Source of the DNA: JAMQKA01 sp031569985
GTDB lineage: Bacteria > Bacteroidota > Rhodothermia > Balneolales > Balneolaceae
Direction: 5' to 3'
DNA: 64,000 bases
Assembly: GCF_031569985.1 (NCBI RefSeq)
Contig: NZ_JAMQKA010000026.1
Span: 1-64,000, forward strand
The notes below the pieces were generated by a model. That model saw only the letters and a list, made by a program, of their open reading frames with translations, did no database searches and was not told where the DNA came from. This document shows, one piece after another, positions 34,508 through 43,082 of this stretch (position 1 is its first letter; each line of letters opens with the position of its first letter). The translations under genes and the position numbers were made by a program.

Positions 34508-34553
34508 AAAAGGCTTCCGGCTTTTCCCTTGGCTGGGAGCCTTTTTATTTTTA
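34508..34553 (+). terminator. Orphan terminator-like hairpin in the rluD-recN gap
   Basis: AAAAGGCTTCC (34508-34518) can pair with GGGAGCCTTTT (34535-34545), followed by TATTTTT on the + strand. No + strand gene lies to its left within 2 kb, so it would end an unannotated transcript such as a small RNA, or it reflects the A-rich left arm read as a minus-strand element. The 501-base gap between rluD and recN shows no protein gene; CAATAGAGT occurs twice just before the hairpin (about 34419 and 34495). Confidence 0.5.
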
Positions 34554-34758
34554 CTGACACAACAGAAAACACTTGTGGAGGCTGAAACCTGTAGCTATTT
34601 GTATCAACGTCGCTTTGGCAAAGTTCCAATGAACTTTGACCCTTGATATCGATCTAATCCACATAACGCAGTTAACACAGCGTTAATATTTCGTATCGGT
34701 AAGATTTTTTAGCGTTCACTTGTTACATTGAGCTGTTCTAAAATTTAAACCCATTGCC

Positions 34759-36465
34759 ATGATCAAATCACTATATATCAAAGATTTTGCCCTCATTGAC
34801 GAACTGGAGGTCGAGTTTGGCAAAGGGCTGAATATCCTAACCGGGCAAACCGGGGCCGGTAAGTCGATCGTAGTGGGGGCGCTGAACATGATTCTGGGAG
34901 AACGGGCCGATACTGAGCTACTGCGGCAAGGTGCTGACAAAGCGATTACCGAAGGCATCATTCACATCGGAGAAATGCCTGCAATACGTTCAATACTTCA
35001 GGACAATTCCGTCGATTATGCCCAAGACCTGATTCTGCGCCGCGAAATCAGGGAGTCCGGCAGCCGGGCGTTCATCAACGATACCCCTGTCACCATCACG
35101 GTGCTTCGGGAAGTGGGCAATTACCTGGTGGACCTGCACGGTCAGCACGATCACCAGCTTCTGCTGAAAGAGGAGAATCACCGGGGGGTTATCGATGGCT
35201 TTGAAGAGATCGCGCCTTTAAAGAAAGCATACCAGAACTCATACAATGAGATGGGTGAACTGAAGCGTGAGCTCAAAAAACTGCGCAAACGAGAAGATGA
35301 GCTACAGGAAAAGCTGGAGCTCTACCGCTTTCAGAACCAGGAGCTGGAAGATGCTGATCTTGATCCCAACGAAGAGGATGAGCTGGAAGCCGAACTGAAA
35401 CTGCTGGATAATGCGGAAGATCTCGATCAAAAAGCTGCAGCCATCGTGGAGATGGGCAGTGGTGACGATATCAACGTGATGGAACTGTTGAACCAGATAA
35501 AGCTGCATCTCGAGGATATGGCCCGGATCGAAGAAGAATTTGAATCCTATCTTGCAGAGGTTTCCACCGCCCGAATCAGTATCCAGGAGATGATCAACTT
35601 TACCGAGCGCTACCGTGCGGGTATTGAATTTAATCCCCAGCGGCTGGAAGAGTTGCGAAACAGGCTCTCTGAACTGAACCGATTGCGCAAAAAGTATAAC
35701 CGCGGCATTCCGGATCTCATTGAGTATCACCACGAAATACGCAAGGAATTGAGCCTGGCCGAAAATTTTGACCTGGAGATCGAAAAGCTGGAAAAAAAGA
35801 TCTCTATGAAAGCCCAGGAACTGGCAGAACAGGCTAAGAAGCTGCATAACAAGCGCAAGGACATCGGGGAAAAGCTAAGTTCCGACATCGTTGACGAGCT
35901 AACAAAAATGGGTATACCCAACGGCCAATTCCGTGTTCGCGTGGATTGGCTGTTCTACGAGAACGGGTGGATCGAGATTGAGGGCCGAGCGGTGGAATGC
36001 ACCGAACATGGCTGTGACGAGGTCAGCCTCTATATTTCTACCAACAAGGGAGAAGAGCCCAAGCCACTGGCCAAGATCGCCTCGGGTGGGGAAATCAGCC
36101 GGGTGATGCTGGCCCTGAAATCGATATTGGCCAAGGAGCAGAGCCTGCCGGTAATGATTTTCGATGAGATCGACAACGGCATCAGTGGACAGATATCGGA
36201 GAAGGTGGGCCGCAGTATGCGCCGCCTTTCCGAGTCGTGCCAGATTATTGCCATCACGCACCAGCCTCAGATCGCCAGCCAGGCCCATCATCACTATAAA
36301 GTGGAAAAAATGGAAAAAGATGGACGAACGGTTTCCAGAATAAATCCATTATCAAATAAGCAGCACGTGCAGGAAGTGGCCAGCCTGATGAGTGGCGAAG
36401 ATATCACAGATGCAGCACTTAAAAGCGCCGAAGAGCTAATTGAGAAAAATACGTTCCGAAACTAG
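34759..36465 (+). CDS. recN: DNA repair protein RecN
   Basis: A 568-residue SMC-like ATPase of double-strand-break repair. Walker A is GQTGAGKS at residues 29-36; the Q-loop DLHGQHDHQLLL, a long central antiparallel coiled coil (~150-375), the signature region LAKIASGGEISRVMLALKSIL and Walker B MIFDEIDNGISG are all in order, with the H-loop IIAITHQPQIAS. Length is the family norm. ATG start and no frame problems. The rhodanese gene follows after 51 bases, probably in one transcript. Confidence 0.97.
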   Translation: MIKSLYIKDFALIDELEVEFGKGLNILTGQTGAGKSIVVGALNMILGERADTELLRQGADKAITEGIIHIGEMPAIRSILQDNSVDYAQDLILRREIRESGSRAFINDTPVTITVLREVGNYLVDLHGQHDHQLLLKEENHRGVIDGFEEIAPLKKAYQNSYNEMGELKRELKKLRKREDELQEKLELYRFQNQELEDADLDPNEEDELEAELKLLDNAEDLDQKAAAIVEMGSGDDINVMELLNQIKLHLEDMARIEEEFESYLAEVSTARISIQEMINFTERYRAGIEFNPQRLEELRNRLSELNRLRKKYNRGIPDLIEYHHEIRKELSLAENFDLEIEKLEKKISMKAQELAEQAKKLHNKRKDIGEKLSSDIVDELTKMGIPNGQFRVRVDWLFYENGWIEIEGRAVECTEHGCDEVSLYISTNKGEEPKPLAKIASGGEISRVMLALKSILAKEQSLPVMIFDEIDNGISGQISEKVGRSMRRLSESCQIIAITHQPQIASQAHHHYKVEKMEKDGRTVSRINPLSNKQHVQEVASLMSGEDITDAALKSAEELIEKNTFRN

Positions 36466-36516
36466 CTTTGGTCTGCATCGATTCTTTGAGTTTGAATAAA
36501 GATAGTTGTAGTTCCC

Positions 36517-36897
36517 ATGGGAAAAACACACTCCGAACGGTTTGTCACCCTGGTTAAAGATGCTCTTAACCGCGTGGAAGAGATTACACCGGTAGAAGTG
36601 CAGGAAAAGATTGATGGGGAGGAATTCACATTGATTGATGTACGGGAACATGATGAGTGGGACAGTTCCCGGATTGTCAACGCGATTCATCTTGGTAAGG
36701 GTGTCATTGAACGCGATATTGAGGATGAAATGCCTAACCAGGATGAAGAACTGGTACTGTACTGCGAGGACGGGTACCGATCGGCTCTTGCAGCAGATAA
36801 CCTCAAAAGAATGGGCTACAGAAACGTCAAATTATTAAAGGGCGGTTTCCGCGCCTGGAATGAGGCCGGGCTGCCGATTGAAAAAGAAGAAGCCTGA
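36517..36897 (+). CDS. Rhodanese-like domain protein
   Basis: A 126-residue single-domain sulfurtransferase-like protein. TLIDVREHDEWDSSRIVNAI is the domain start, and the active-site loop is YCEDGYRSA with Cys83, so it should carry persulfide. GGFRAWNEAGLP is the usual end. A ~25-residue helical N-terminus precedes the domain. No signal peptide. Close to recN and to a small protein downstream. Confidence 0.9.
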   Translation: MGKTHSERFVTLVKDALNRVEEITPVEVQEKIDGEEFTLIDVREHDEWDSSRIVNAIHLGKGVIERDIEDEMPNQDEELVLYCEDGYRSALAADNLKRMGYRNVKLLKGGFRAWNEAGLPIEKEEA

Positions 36898-36932
36898 ATG
36901 TTCAGGATAAAATACATTGATTAAATTAATTT

Positions 36933-37202
36933 ATGATTTTCCTACACAGACCTGAACAAGACCACAAATTTGCCGATCACATTGAAGAGCGCCTGGTAGA
37001 AATGGTAGTGGCCCACCAGGTTCGGCGCTATTCGGATGGGAGTGGTGAAAATTTGCCATATCTACAGGAAAACGAAACAAAAATTACCGGTGAAAACCAG
37101 ATCAATCAATTTTTGAAGGAACTTGAACAGGAACTGCGTGAACAACGAATGGTAACCAGTGACAGCTGTTACATAGATCCTCGAACCGGGGAAATCTGTT
37201 AA
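36933..37202 (+). CDS. Conserved small protein of unknown function
   Basis: An 89-residue cytosolic protein. The middle (LPYLQENETKITGENQINQF) has the look of the last strand-helix part of a thioredoxin/glutaredoxin-like fold, and the C-terminus SDSCYIDPRTGEIC holds two cysteines that might form a redox or metal pair. No CxxC motif at the N-terminus, so it is not a working glutaredoxin. It begins 35 bases after the rhodanese gene, which suggests a sulfur or redox link. I do not recognise a named family. Confidence 0.6.
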   Translation: MIFLHRPEQDHKFADHIEERLVEMVVAHQVRRYSDGSGENLPYLQENETKITGENQINQFLKELEQELREQRMVTSDSCYIDPRTGEIC

Positions 37203-37482
37203 CAGCCCTCCATCATCAGTTGGTGCAGGTTTCATTTACACCAATAATACTTTATCTCAATACCTTTCGTTATATTTAGTAATAAACCTGGTAGTAAAAT
37301 TGCTGGGGATATCAGGTTAATTGGTTTTGTGATTTAAAAGCCGGTCACAGGTACTAAGGTACTTTCACTTAGATACCTCATTCATTATATTTTAAAGATA
37401 AACTTAAGTTTTATTTATACGGCTTCAGAACAAAGCAACTTCAATAAGTACGGGTTACCTTTCCAAATATTGATTTACTAGA

Positions 37483-38991
37483 ATGGATTTTTCAGAGTTT
37501 ATAGAAACATATCGAAACAGGTTGAAAACTGTTTTCAGAACCGAGGATAACATTAATGAGCTAAGCCTGAAAAGGGGCATCCCTTCCGATATCCTTAGGC
37601 AGGTTATGGATTGCAAACCGCTCTCCACTTTTATTCCCTCGGAATACGGCGGCCGGGGCTGCAAAACGCATGAGGCCCTGTCGATGCTGGAAGCCAGCTC
37701 CTACGAATCTCTTGCCCTTTCCCTTATGATGGGAATAAATGGCGCTCTTTTTCTGCAGCCGCTTGCCAACTATGGCAGTGAGGAGATAAAACAGGATATT
37801 TTCACCCGCTTTTTGGAAGATCAAAGTATGGGCGGATTAATGATTACGGAGCCTGATTACGGTTCTGATGCCCTCCGGATGGAAACCAGCTATATCAAAG
37901 ACGACAACAGCTCCAACTACAGCATTACGGGAACCAAACACTGGGCCGGATTAACCGGACAGGCTGACTACTGGCTGATCACCGCCCGTATGGATAAACA
38001 AAACGGCAGTGGCCTTGGCAGAGATATTGGATTTTTTGTGCATGACAGTCGAAACGGCGGCATCGAAGTAGAGGAATATTACAACAACCTTGGTCTCTAC
38101 ATGCTTCCATACGGACGGAATAAAATCGATATCACGGTACCTGAAGAATTTAAATTGAAGCCCCGTTCCACCGGTATCAAGATGATGCTGGATGTGCTGC
38201 ACCGAAGCCGGCTTCAGTTCCCGGGCATGGGGATGGGCTTTCTGAAACGCCTGTTGGATGAGGCACACAAACATTGCAAATCGCGGTTGGTAGGTGGGAA
38301 AAATCTTTACGAATACGACCAGGTAAAACGACGTATCGCCCGCCTACAGATGGCATTCACCGTTTGCTCCGCCATGTGTACCCACACAAGTACCAAAGTG
38401 CCGTTGAAACGCGATGCCTCTACAATGGATGTGCAGGCCAACACCATTAAAACTGTGACGACCGACCTGATGCAGGAGGCTTCACAGTCGCTGTTGCAAC
38501 TGATGGGCGCCAAGGGATACCGGCTCGACCATATTGCCGGACGCTCCCTGATCGATAGTCGTCCCTTCCAAATTTTTGAGGGTTCAAATGATATTCTCTA
38601 TCAACAGATTGCTGAGTCCGTGCTGAAAAAAATGCGGCGCCTGAAGCTCAATAATATGTTCGATTTTCTTAAAAAGTATGAGCTGACCTCTAATGTTGCC
38701 GACCGCTTCAACGGACTGTTCAACTTCAACGTTGACTCCCAGATGGTACAGCATAAGATGGTGGATATGGGACGTATCCTCAGCCGGGTCATCTCTATGG
38801 AATTTACCCTTCGGCTAGAAGAGTATGGGTTCAACCGCAACCTGATTAACAACAGCCTCAGAACGCTGGAAGACAAGGTGGAACAGCTGATGACCACCTT
38901 CAAAAACAAAGATACAGCGGATGTTGTTGATGATTATGAAGAGAATAGCGCATGGGTTCGTTTTGTAGCTCCTGAACTCCAGTACGACTAA
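37483..38991 (+). CDS. Acyl-CoA dehydrogenase family protein
   Basis: A 502-residue FAD-dependent acyl-CoA dehydrogenase-like enzyme. The N-terminal domain has STFIPSEYGGRG, the FAD-binding strand MITEPDYGSDALRM and ITGTKHWAGLTGQADYWL; the C-terminal helical domain holds LQLMGAKGYRLDH and IFEGSNDILYQQ, whose Glu is the usual base that takes the alpha proton. The last ~110 residues are an extra helical part beyond the ~380-residue core. Substrate chain length unknown. Stands between recN genes and the LMF homologue, 58 bases upstream of it. Confidence 0.88.
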   Translation: MDFSEFIETYRNRLKTVFRTEDNINELSLKRGIPSDILRQVMDCKPLSTFIPSEYGGRGCKTHEALSMLEASSYESLALSLMMGINGALFLQPLANYGSEEIKQDIFTRFLEDQSMGGLMITEPDYGSDALRMETSYIKDDNSSNYSITGTKHWAGLTGQADYWLITARMDKQNGSGLGRDIGFFVHDSRNGGIEVEEYYNNLGLYMLPYGRNKIDITVPEEFKLKPRSTGIKMMLDVLHRSRLQFPGMGMGFLKRLLDEAHKHCKSRLVGGKNLYEYDQVKRRIARLQMAFTVCSAMCTHTSTKVPLKRDASTMDVQANTIKTVTTDLMQEASQSLLQLMGAKGYRLDHIAGRSLIDSRPFQIFEGSNDILYQQIAESVLKKMRRLKLNNMFDFLKKYELTSNVADRFNGLFNFNVDSQMVQHKMVDMGRILSRVISMEFTLRLEEYGFNRNLINNSLRTLEDKVEQLMTTFKNKDTADVVDDYEENSAWVRFVAPELQYD

Positions 38992-39048
38992 CACGCTCTT
39001 TACAGCTTGAGAGCATCGCCCTGACAGAAACAGAAATCTATTCCTGTT

Positions 39049-40485
39049 ATGGATTTTCTGGGTCAGTTATACAATGGAGAATACTGGTTCAGTCGATTTC
39101 TGCTACAACGCGCTTTGGCCTTTATCTATCTGCTCTCCTTCGTCAACGCCCTGAACCAGTTCCCGGCGCTGTGTGGTAAAAATGGTCTGCTGCCGATCGA
39201 TCTGTACCTGGAACGCGCTTCCTTCAAGAGGGCTCCCAGCATTTTCCACTGGAGATACTCCGACAAGCTGCTTAGAACCGTGGCGTGGATCGGCATCCTA
39301 CTTTCACTGGTGGCACTGTCCGGTCTCTCAGAATGGGGACCGCTCTGGATTTCCATGCTGATATGGCTTTTGCTTTGGGCACTATACCTGTCCATTGTCA
39401 ACGTAGGACAAACTTTTTATGGTTTCGGCTGGGAATCAATGCTGCTCGAGGTTGGCTTCTTTGCCATTTTCCTGGGACCGGCACATATGGCGGCGCCTGT
39501 GCTGGTTATCTGGCTCATTCGCTGGATGCTGTTTCGCGTAGAATTTGGAGCCGGACTTATCAAGATGCGGGGCGATCAGTGCTGGCGCGATCTGACCTGC
39601 CTGAGCTATCATCACCAAACCCAGCCACTGCCCAACCCGTTAAGCCGCTACTTTCACCTGCTCCCCGAGCCGATTCACAAAATGGAGACCTTCTTTAATC
39701 ACACGATACAACTGGTAATTGTCTGGGGACTCTTCTTTCCCCAGCCGGCCGCATCCATTGCTGCTGCATTGATCATCCTCTCACAGGGATACCTTATCAT
39801 CAGTGGGAACTATTCCTGGCTCAACTGGCTGACCTTATCTCTTGCTTTCAGTGGCTTTAGCGACGGTGTTATTCAAAATGTAATTGGAGTTACCCCACCT
39901 GTTGTTGCTTCTTTACCAGCCCTCTACTACCCGGTATTGCTTATCCTCGGTATTGCTGTTCTGATCATGAGCTATCAACCGGTAAAAAACATGCTCTCCC
40001 CCGGGCAGATGATGAATTTCAGCTTTAACCCGTTGCACCTGGTCAATACCTACGGTGCCTTCGGATCTGTCACCAAAAAACGCTATGAGATTATCCTGGA
40101 AGGTACTGATGAAAACCAGCTAACTGATGAAACTGAGTGGAAGGAATATGAGTTCAAAGGCAAACCTGGGGATCCCGCCAAACGTCCTCCCCAGATCTCA
40201 CCGTACCACCTTCGGCTAGACTGGCAGATGTGGTTTGCAGCAATGTCTTCTCCCCGTCAAAACCGCTGGCTGCTTACACTCATCCACAAACTGTTGAATG
40301 GTAACAGATCGGCTGAAAAGCTACTGAAGAAGGTTCCGTTTAAAAACGAGCCACCCAAATATATCCGTGCCAGACTCTTCCGGTATCGATTCACCTCCCA
40401 AAAAGAGTACAAAGAAACCGACAACTGGTGGAAACGGAGCTTCGTAAACCGATACATTCGACCGCTTTCTCTCGAAGATTTTTAA
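39049..40485 (+). CDS. Lipase maturation factor (LMF1) family membrane protein
   Basis: A 478-residue polytopic membrane protein of the lipase maturation factor family, known in animals as the ER factor LMF1 needed for lipase folding. Signature pieces are visible: FGWESMLLEVGFFAIFLGP, RVEFGAGLIKMRGDQCWRDL, LTCLSYHHQTQPLPNPLSRY, and the C-terminal WKEYEFKGKPGDPAKRPPQI with SPYHLRLDWQMWFAAMS. About nine hydrophobic segments precede a soluble C-terminal domain. In bacteria the role is not proven; it lies after an acyl-CoA dehydrogenase, so lipid chemistry is a fair guess. Confidence 0.9.
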   Translation: MDFLGQLYNGEYWFSRFLLQRALAFIYLLSFVNALNQFPALCGKNGLLPIDLYLERASFKRAPSIFHWRYSDKLLRTVAWIGILLSLVALSGLSEWGPLWISMLIWLLLWALYLSIVNVGQTFYGFGWESMLLEVGFFAIFLGPAHMAAPVLVIWLIRWMLFRVEFGAGLIKMRGDQCWRDLTCLSYHHQTQPLPNPLSRYFHLLPEPIHKMETFFNHTIQLVIVWGLFFPQPAASIAAALIILSQGYLIISGNYSWLNWLTLSLAFSGFSDGVIQNVIGVTPPVVASLPALYYPVLLILGIAVLIMSYQPVKNMLSPGQMMNFSFNPLHLVNTYGAFGSVTKKRYEIILEGTDENQLTDETEWKEYEFKGKPGDPAKRPPQISPYHLRLDWQMWFAAMSSPRQNRWLLTLIHKLLNGNRSAEKLLKKVPFKNEPPKYIRARLFRYRFTSQKEYKETDNWWKRSFVNRYIRPLSLEDF

Positions 40486-40580
40486 CAGGTAAGTAGTTTG
40501 CTCAAAAAATTTCGTCGATTGGTGTAAATGTTGTCTCGTTGGACTGTTGAAATGTTGAGCTGTTGATCAAAGGGGTCTCA

Positions 40581-40660
40581 AAGGTCAGAAAGTCCAAGGT
40601 CGGAAGGTGGAAGGGTGGAAGGTCCAGGGTCGAAAAGTCCAAAGTTGTAAGGTCCAGGGT
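40581..40660. repeat. Imperfect short tandem repeats (AAGGTCCAGGGT type)
   Basis: An 80-base stretch in the 584-base gap after the LMF gene made of variants of AAGGTC/AAAGTCC units. The unit AAGGTCCAGGGT is exact at 40619-40630 and 40649-40660, thirty bases apart. Around it are runs such as TGTTGA and GTTGA (40545-40567 and 40690-40720). It is not coding. It looks like slipped-strand expansion of a simple element. Confidence 0.75.
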
Positions 40661-40891
40661 ATGTTTATATTCTGAGTCCTCTAGCAGATGTTAAACTGTT
40701 GAGGTGTTGAATTGTTGATACTAATCCTAACTTTGCTTTCCGCCCTTCGAAATTTTTGTTGAGCAAAGTGCCCGAAACCGAAGTGTTAAGAAACAATTTC
40801 TGTCTGGGATCCGCGCGGCTCAGCGGATTGAGTTAAATGGTTTTTCCCGAAAATCTTCGGGAGTATGAAACGCAACAAAAATTTCATCAGG

Positions 40892-40958
40892 CGGTGATTT
40901 TTTGGTGGAAGTTCTTTAGTCCGACTCCCGGCGGATTTTTTTCACTAAAAAAATGAAC
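40892..40958 (+). repeat. Dispersed repeat, copy A (pair with 61567-61611)
   Basis: The stretch begins CGGTGATTTTTTGG, then GTTCTTT and ends CACTAAAAAAATGAAC. A second stretch at 61567-61611 begins CGGTGAATTTTTTGGGTTC and ends CAATGAAAAAATGAAC. The order and ends match; copy A has about 22 extra bases including CCGACTCCCGGCGG. Both copies sit in gaps after long + strand genes. Perhaps both are worn remnants of one element. Confidence 0.5.
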
Positions 40959-41069
40959 ACCACATATCGATGAAGAATATTGGTTATTCCTTTGCGCGAG
41001 ACAAGCTCCGGGATTCCGAAATCATTGGCACAAATTAGCTGGAGCACTATTGATGATACCAGCTGTTCT

Positions 41070-41507
41070 TCAAAGCAGGTACTCCAATACGGACGGCCAG
41101 TCGGGGAATCGTTTTGATCCAAAATGAATATGTTCTCCCTCAAACTTATCTACGCCGTGGGCCAAACGATCGTCAATTAAAAAATCTCCCCTGACCAGGT
41201 GCTTGTGATGGCTCAAAATAAGACGCTTTCTAGCTACCTCGGAAAGGTGCTGCCGCACCCAAAGATTTTTTGCCGCCCACGCCGTTTCATTATTCCACGG
41301 TGCAGTAGACAGAATGTAGGTATCAAATGCTGCTGCTAATTTGTGATATGCCTCTATAGCCCCGTCCACCGGCGGAAGATCATCAAAATATCCCGGTATA
41401 TCGTCATATTCTTCTCCAAACTGCTGCTTTTGTTCTTTCGTAACAGACGGGATGCCGGCTTCAAAATCGACCAGCGTCCCATCCATGTCTATGTATAATC
41501 GCTTCAT
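41070..41507 (-). CDS. 5'(3')-deoxyribonucleotidase-like HAD phosphatase
   Basis: A 145-residue HAD-superfamily protein of the NT5C type: the nucleophile motif is LYIDMDGTLVDF with Asp7 and Asp9, YILSTAPWNNETAW carries motif II Ser/Thr and the substrate-recognition Trp-Asn, RLILSHHKHLVRGDFLIDDR carries the motif III basic and motif IV Asp pair. It removes phosphate from nucleoside monophosphates. ATG start, separate unit; it faces the repeat-bearing gap. Confidence 0.85.
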   Translation of the reverse strand: MKRLYIDMDGTLVDFEAGIPSVTKEQKQQFGEEYDDIPGYFDDLPPVDGAIEAYHKLAAAFDTYILSTAPWNNETAWAAKNLWVRQHLSEVARKRLILSHHKHLVRGDFLIDDRLAHGVDKFEGEHIHFGSKRFPDWPSVLEYLL

Positions 41508-41647
41508 AGCTGCCTTGGTTTTCTTCGGTAAAAGATAACGAATTAGCCTCTAACTTTTGGTTGTCAAAGTGGTGATTTGCTTTCGTGTTTCAATCACTTC
41601 CTTTGTATCTTCACAGGCGCTACAGGCAATACGAAATTATCACCTGG

Positions 41648-42832
41648 ATGAAAAAAACCATCAAACGATCCCCATTACAGCAGTCCCTCCTTATTGCCGG
41701 CATTCTGCTTATCGGTCTCAATTTACGTCCTGCCCTGGCTGGAGTCGGCCCACTGATCGGTGCCATACGTGATAGTACAGGACTCTCCAACACCCTCCTG
41801 GGCCTTTTGACAACCCTGCCCCTGCTGGCTTTTGCAACCCTGTCCACGCTTACACCCCTTTTTACCAAGCGGTTTGGCATAGAAGAGACTCTGGCGGGCG
41901 CGATGGTACTTCTTACAGGTGGAATTTTACTTCGTGTAATTCCTACTGACCTCACTCTTTTCGGGGGCACACTGCTGCTGGGTACCGCCATTGCATTTGG
42001 TAATGTACTCTTGCCCAGCCTGGTGAAACGCGACTTCCCCCATAAAACCGGGCTGATGACCAGTTTCTATTCCAGTGCGATGGGGCTGGGCGCCGCCATT
42101 GCGGCCGGCATCAGTGTGCCGCTGGCTGTTGAAGCTGGCTTTGGATGGCGGTGGTCACTGGGAGCATGGGCGGCATTTTCAACGTTGGCACTACTTTTAT
42201 GGTTGCCTCAAACAAGGAATACGACTCTCCCAAGACATAACCGCAGCTTCCTGAAAGCGATGCAGGACCTGGGGGGATCAAAACTGGCCTGGCAGGTGGC
42301 GCTGTTTATGGGACTCCAGTCATTTTCTTTTTACGTTATCCTTGCCTGGCTCCCGGAAATCCTGGTGGACCGTGGCCTGGACCCATCATATGCGGGCTGG
42401 ATGCTCTCTCTTTCCCAGGGTATGGGCCTTGTCGGTTCACTAACTTTACCAACCTGGGCCGAAAAGATGCCTGATCAACGCCTGGCGGTCTGGATTGTCG
42501 TTATCCTGGAGTTAATAAGTCTTATTGGGTTATTGCTCCCCACAACGTTCTGGGTGCCGTTGTGGGTTTCCCTGATCGGCATCGCCCTGGGCGGCAGCTT
42601 TGGCCTGGCCCTGCTCTTTATCGTTCTGCGCACCAGTGACACAGAAACCGCCACTGAGCTGTCCGGAATGTCGCAATCGATCGGCTATTCCCTTGCGGCC
42701 ATCGGTCCCACCCTGTTTGGAGCACTTCATGATCTCACCGGGGCGTGGCTGCTGCCGTTGGGACTCCTTTTCCTCATTCTTGCCACAAAACTCTTTGTTG
42801 GACTCGGTGCTGCCAAGCCCAAGAAGTGCTGA
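41648..42832 (+). CDS. MFS transporter, CynX/NimT family
   Basis: A 394-residue, twelve-helix major-facilitator protein. The N-terminal LLIGLNLRPALAGVGPLIGA with the conserved Leu-Arg-Pro is diagnostic of the CynX/NimT (cyanate/nitroimidazole) group; SFYVILAWLPEILVDRGLDP follows at the second half. I start at ATG 41648 (MKKTIKRSP) since the longer frame from 41585 adds 21 hydrophilic residues overlapping no ribosome site. Substrate unknown. Confidence 0.87.
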   Translation: MKKTIKRSPLQQSLLIAGILLIGLNLRPALAGVGPLIGAIRDSTGLSNTLLGLLTTLPLLAFATLSTLTPLFTKRFGIEETLAGAMVLLTGGILLRVIPTDLTLFGGTLLLGTAIAFGNVLLPSLVKRDFPHKTGLMTSFYSSAMGLGAAIAAGISVPLAVEAGFGWRWSLGAWAAFSTLALLLWLPQTRNTTLPRHNRSFLKAMQDLGGSKLAWQVALFMGLQSFSFYVILAWLPEILVDRGLDPSYAGWMLSLSQGMGLVGSLTLPTWAEKMPDQRLAVWIVVILELISLIGLLLPTTFWVPLWVSLIGIALGGSFGLALLFIVLRTSDTETATELSGMSQSIGYSLAAIGPTLFGALHDLTGAWLLPLGLLFLILATKLFVGLGAAKPKKC

Positions 42833-43082
42833 TCGACGAAATGTTAAGCCAGAAACCATAACGGCATGCCGTACATTCAGCCTGCAACCGAATCGTTAAA
42901 AAAGTATTGCCATTATAATTAAGTAACCTTCCTAATTGCCAGCCCCTCAAAAACCTGGTTCCTGGAATTGTTTTACCAGGAGTCTGGATTGCTAAACCGT
43001 GCTATCACTTTTCTTGTGGCTGGGTAGTTTCTCTTTGCGGAACCAGAATCAATGGGTGCCACAAAGTTCATTTACCAATTCT

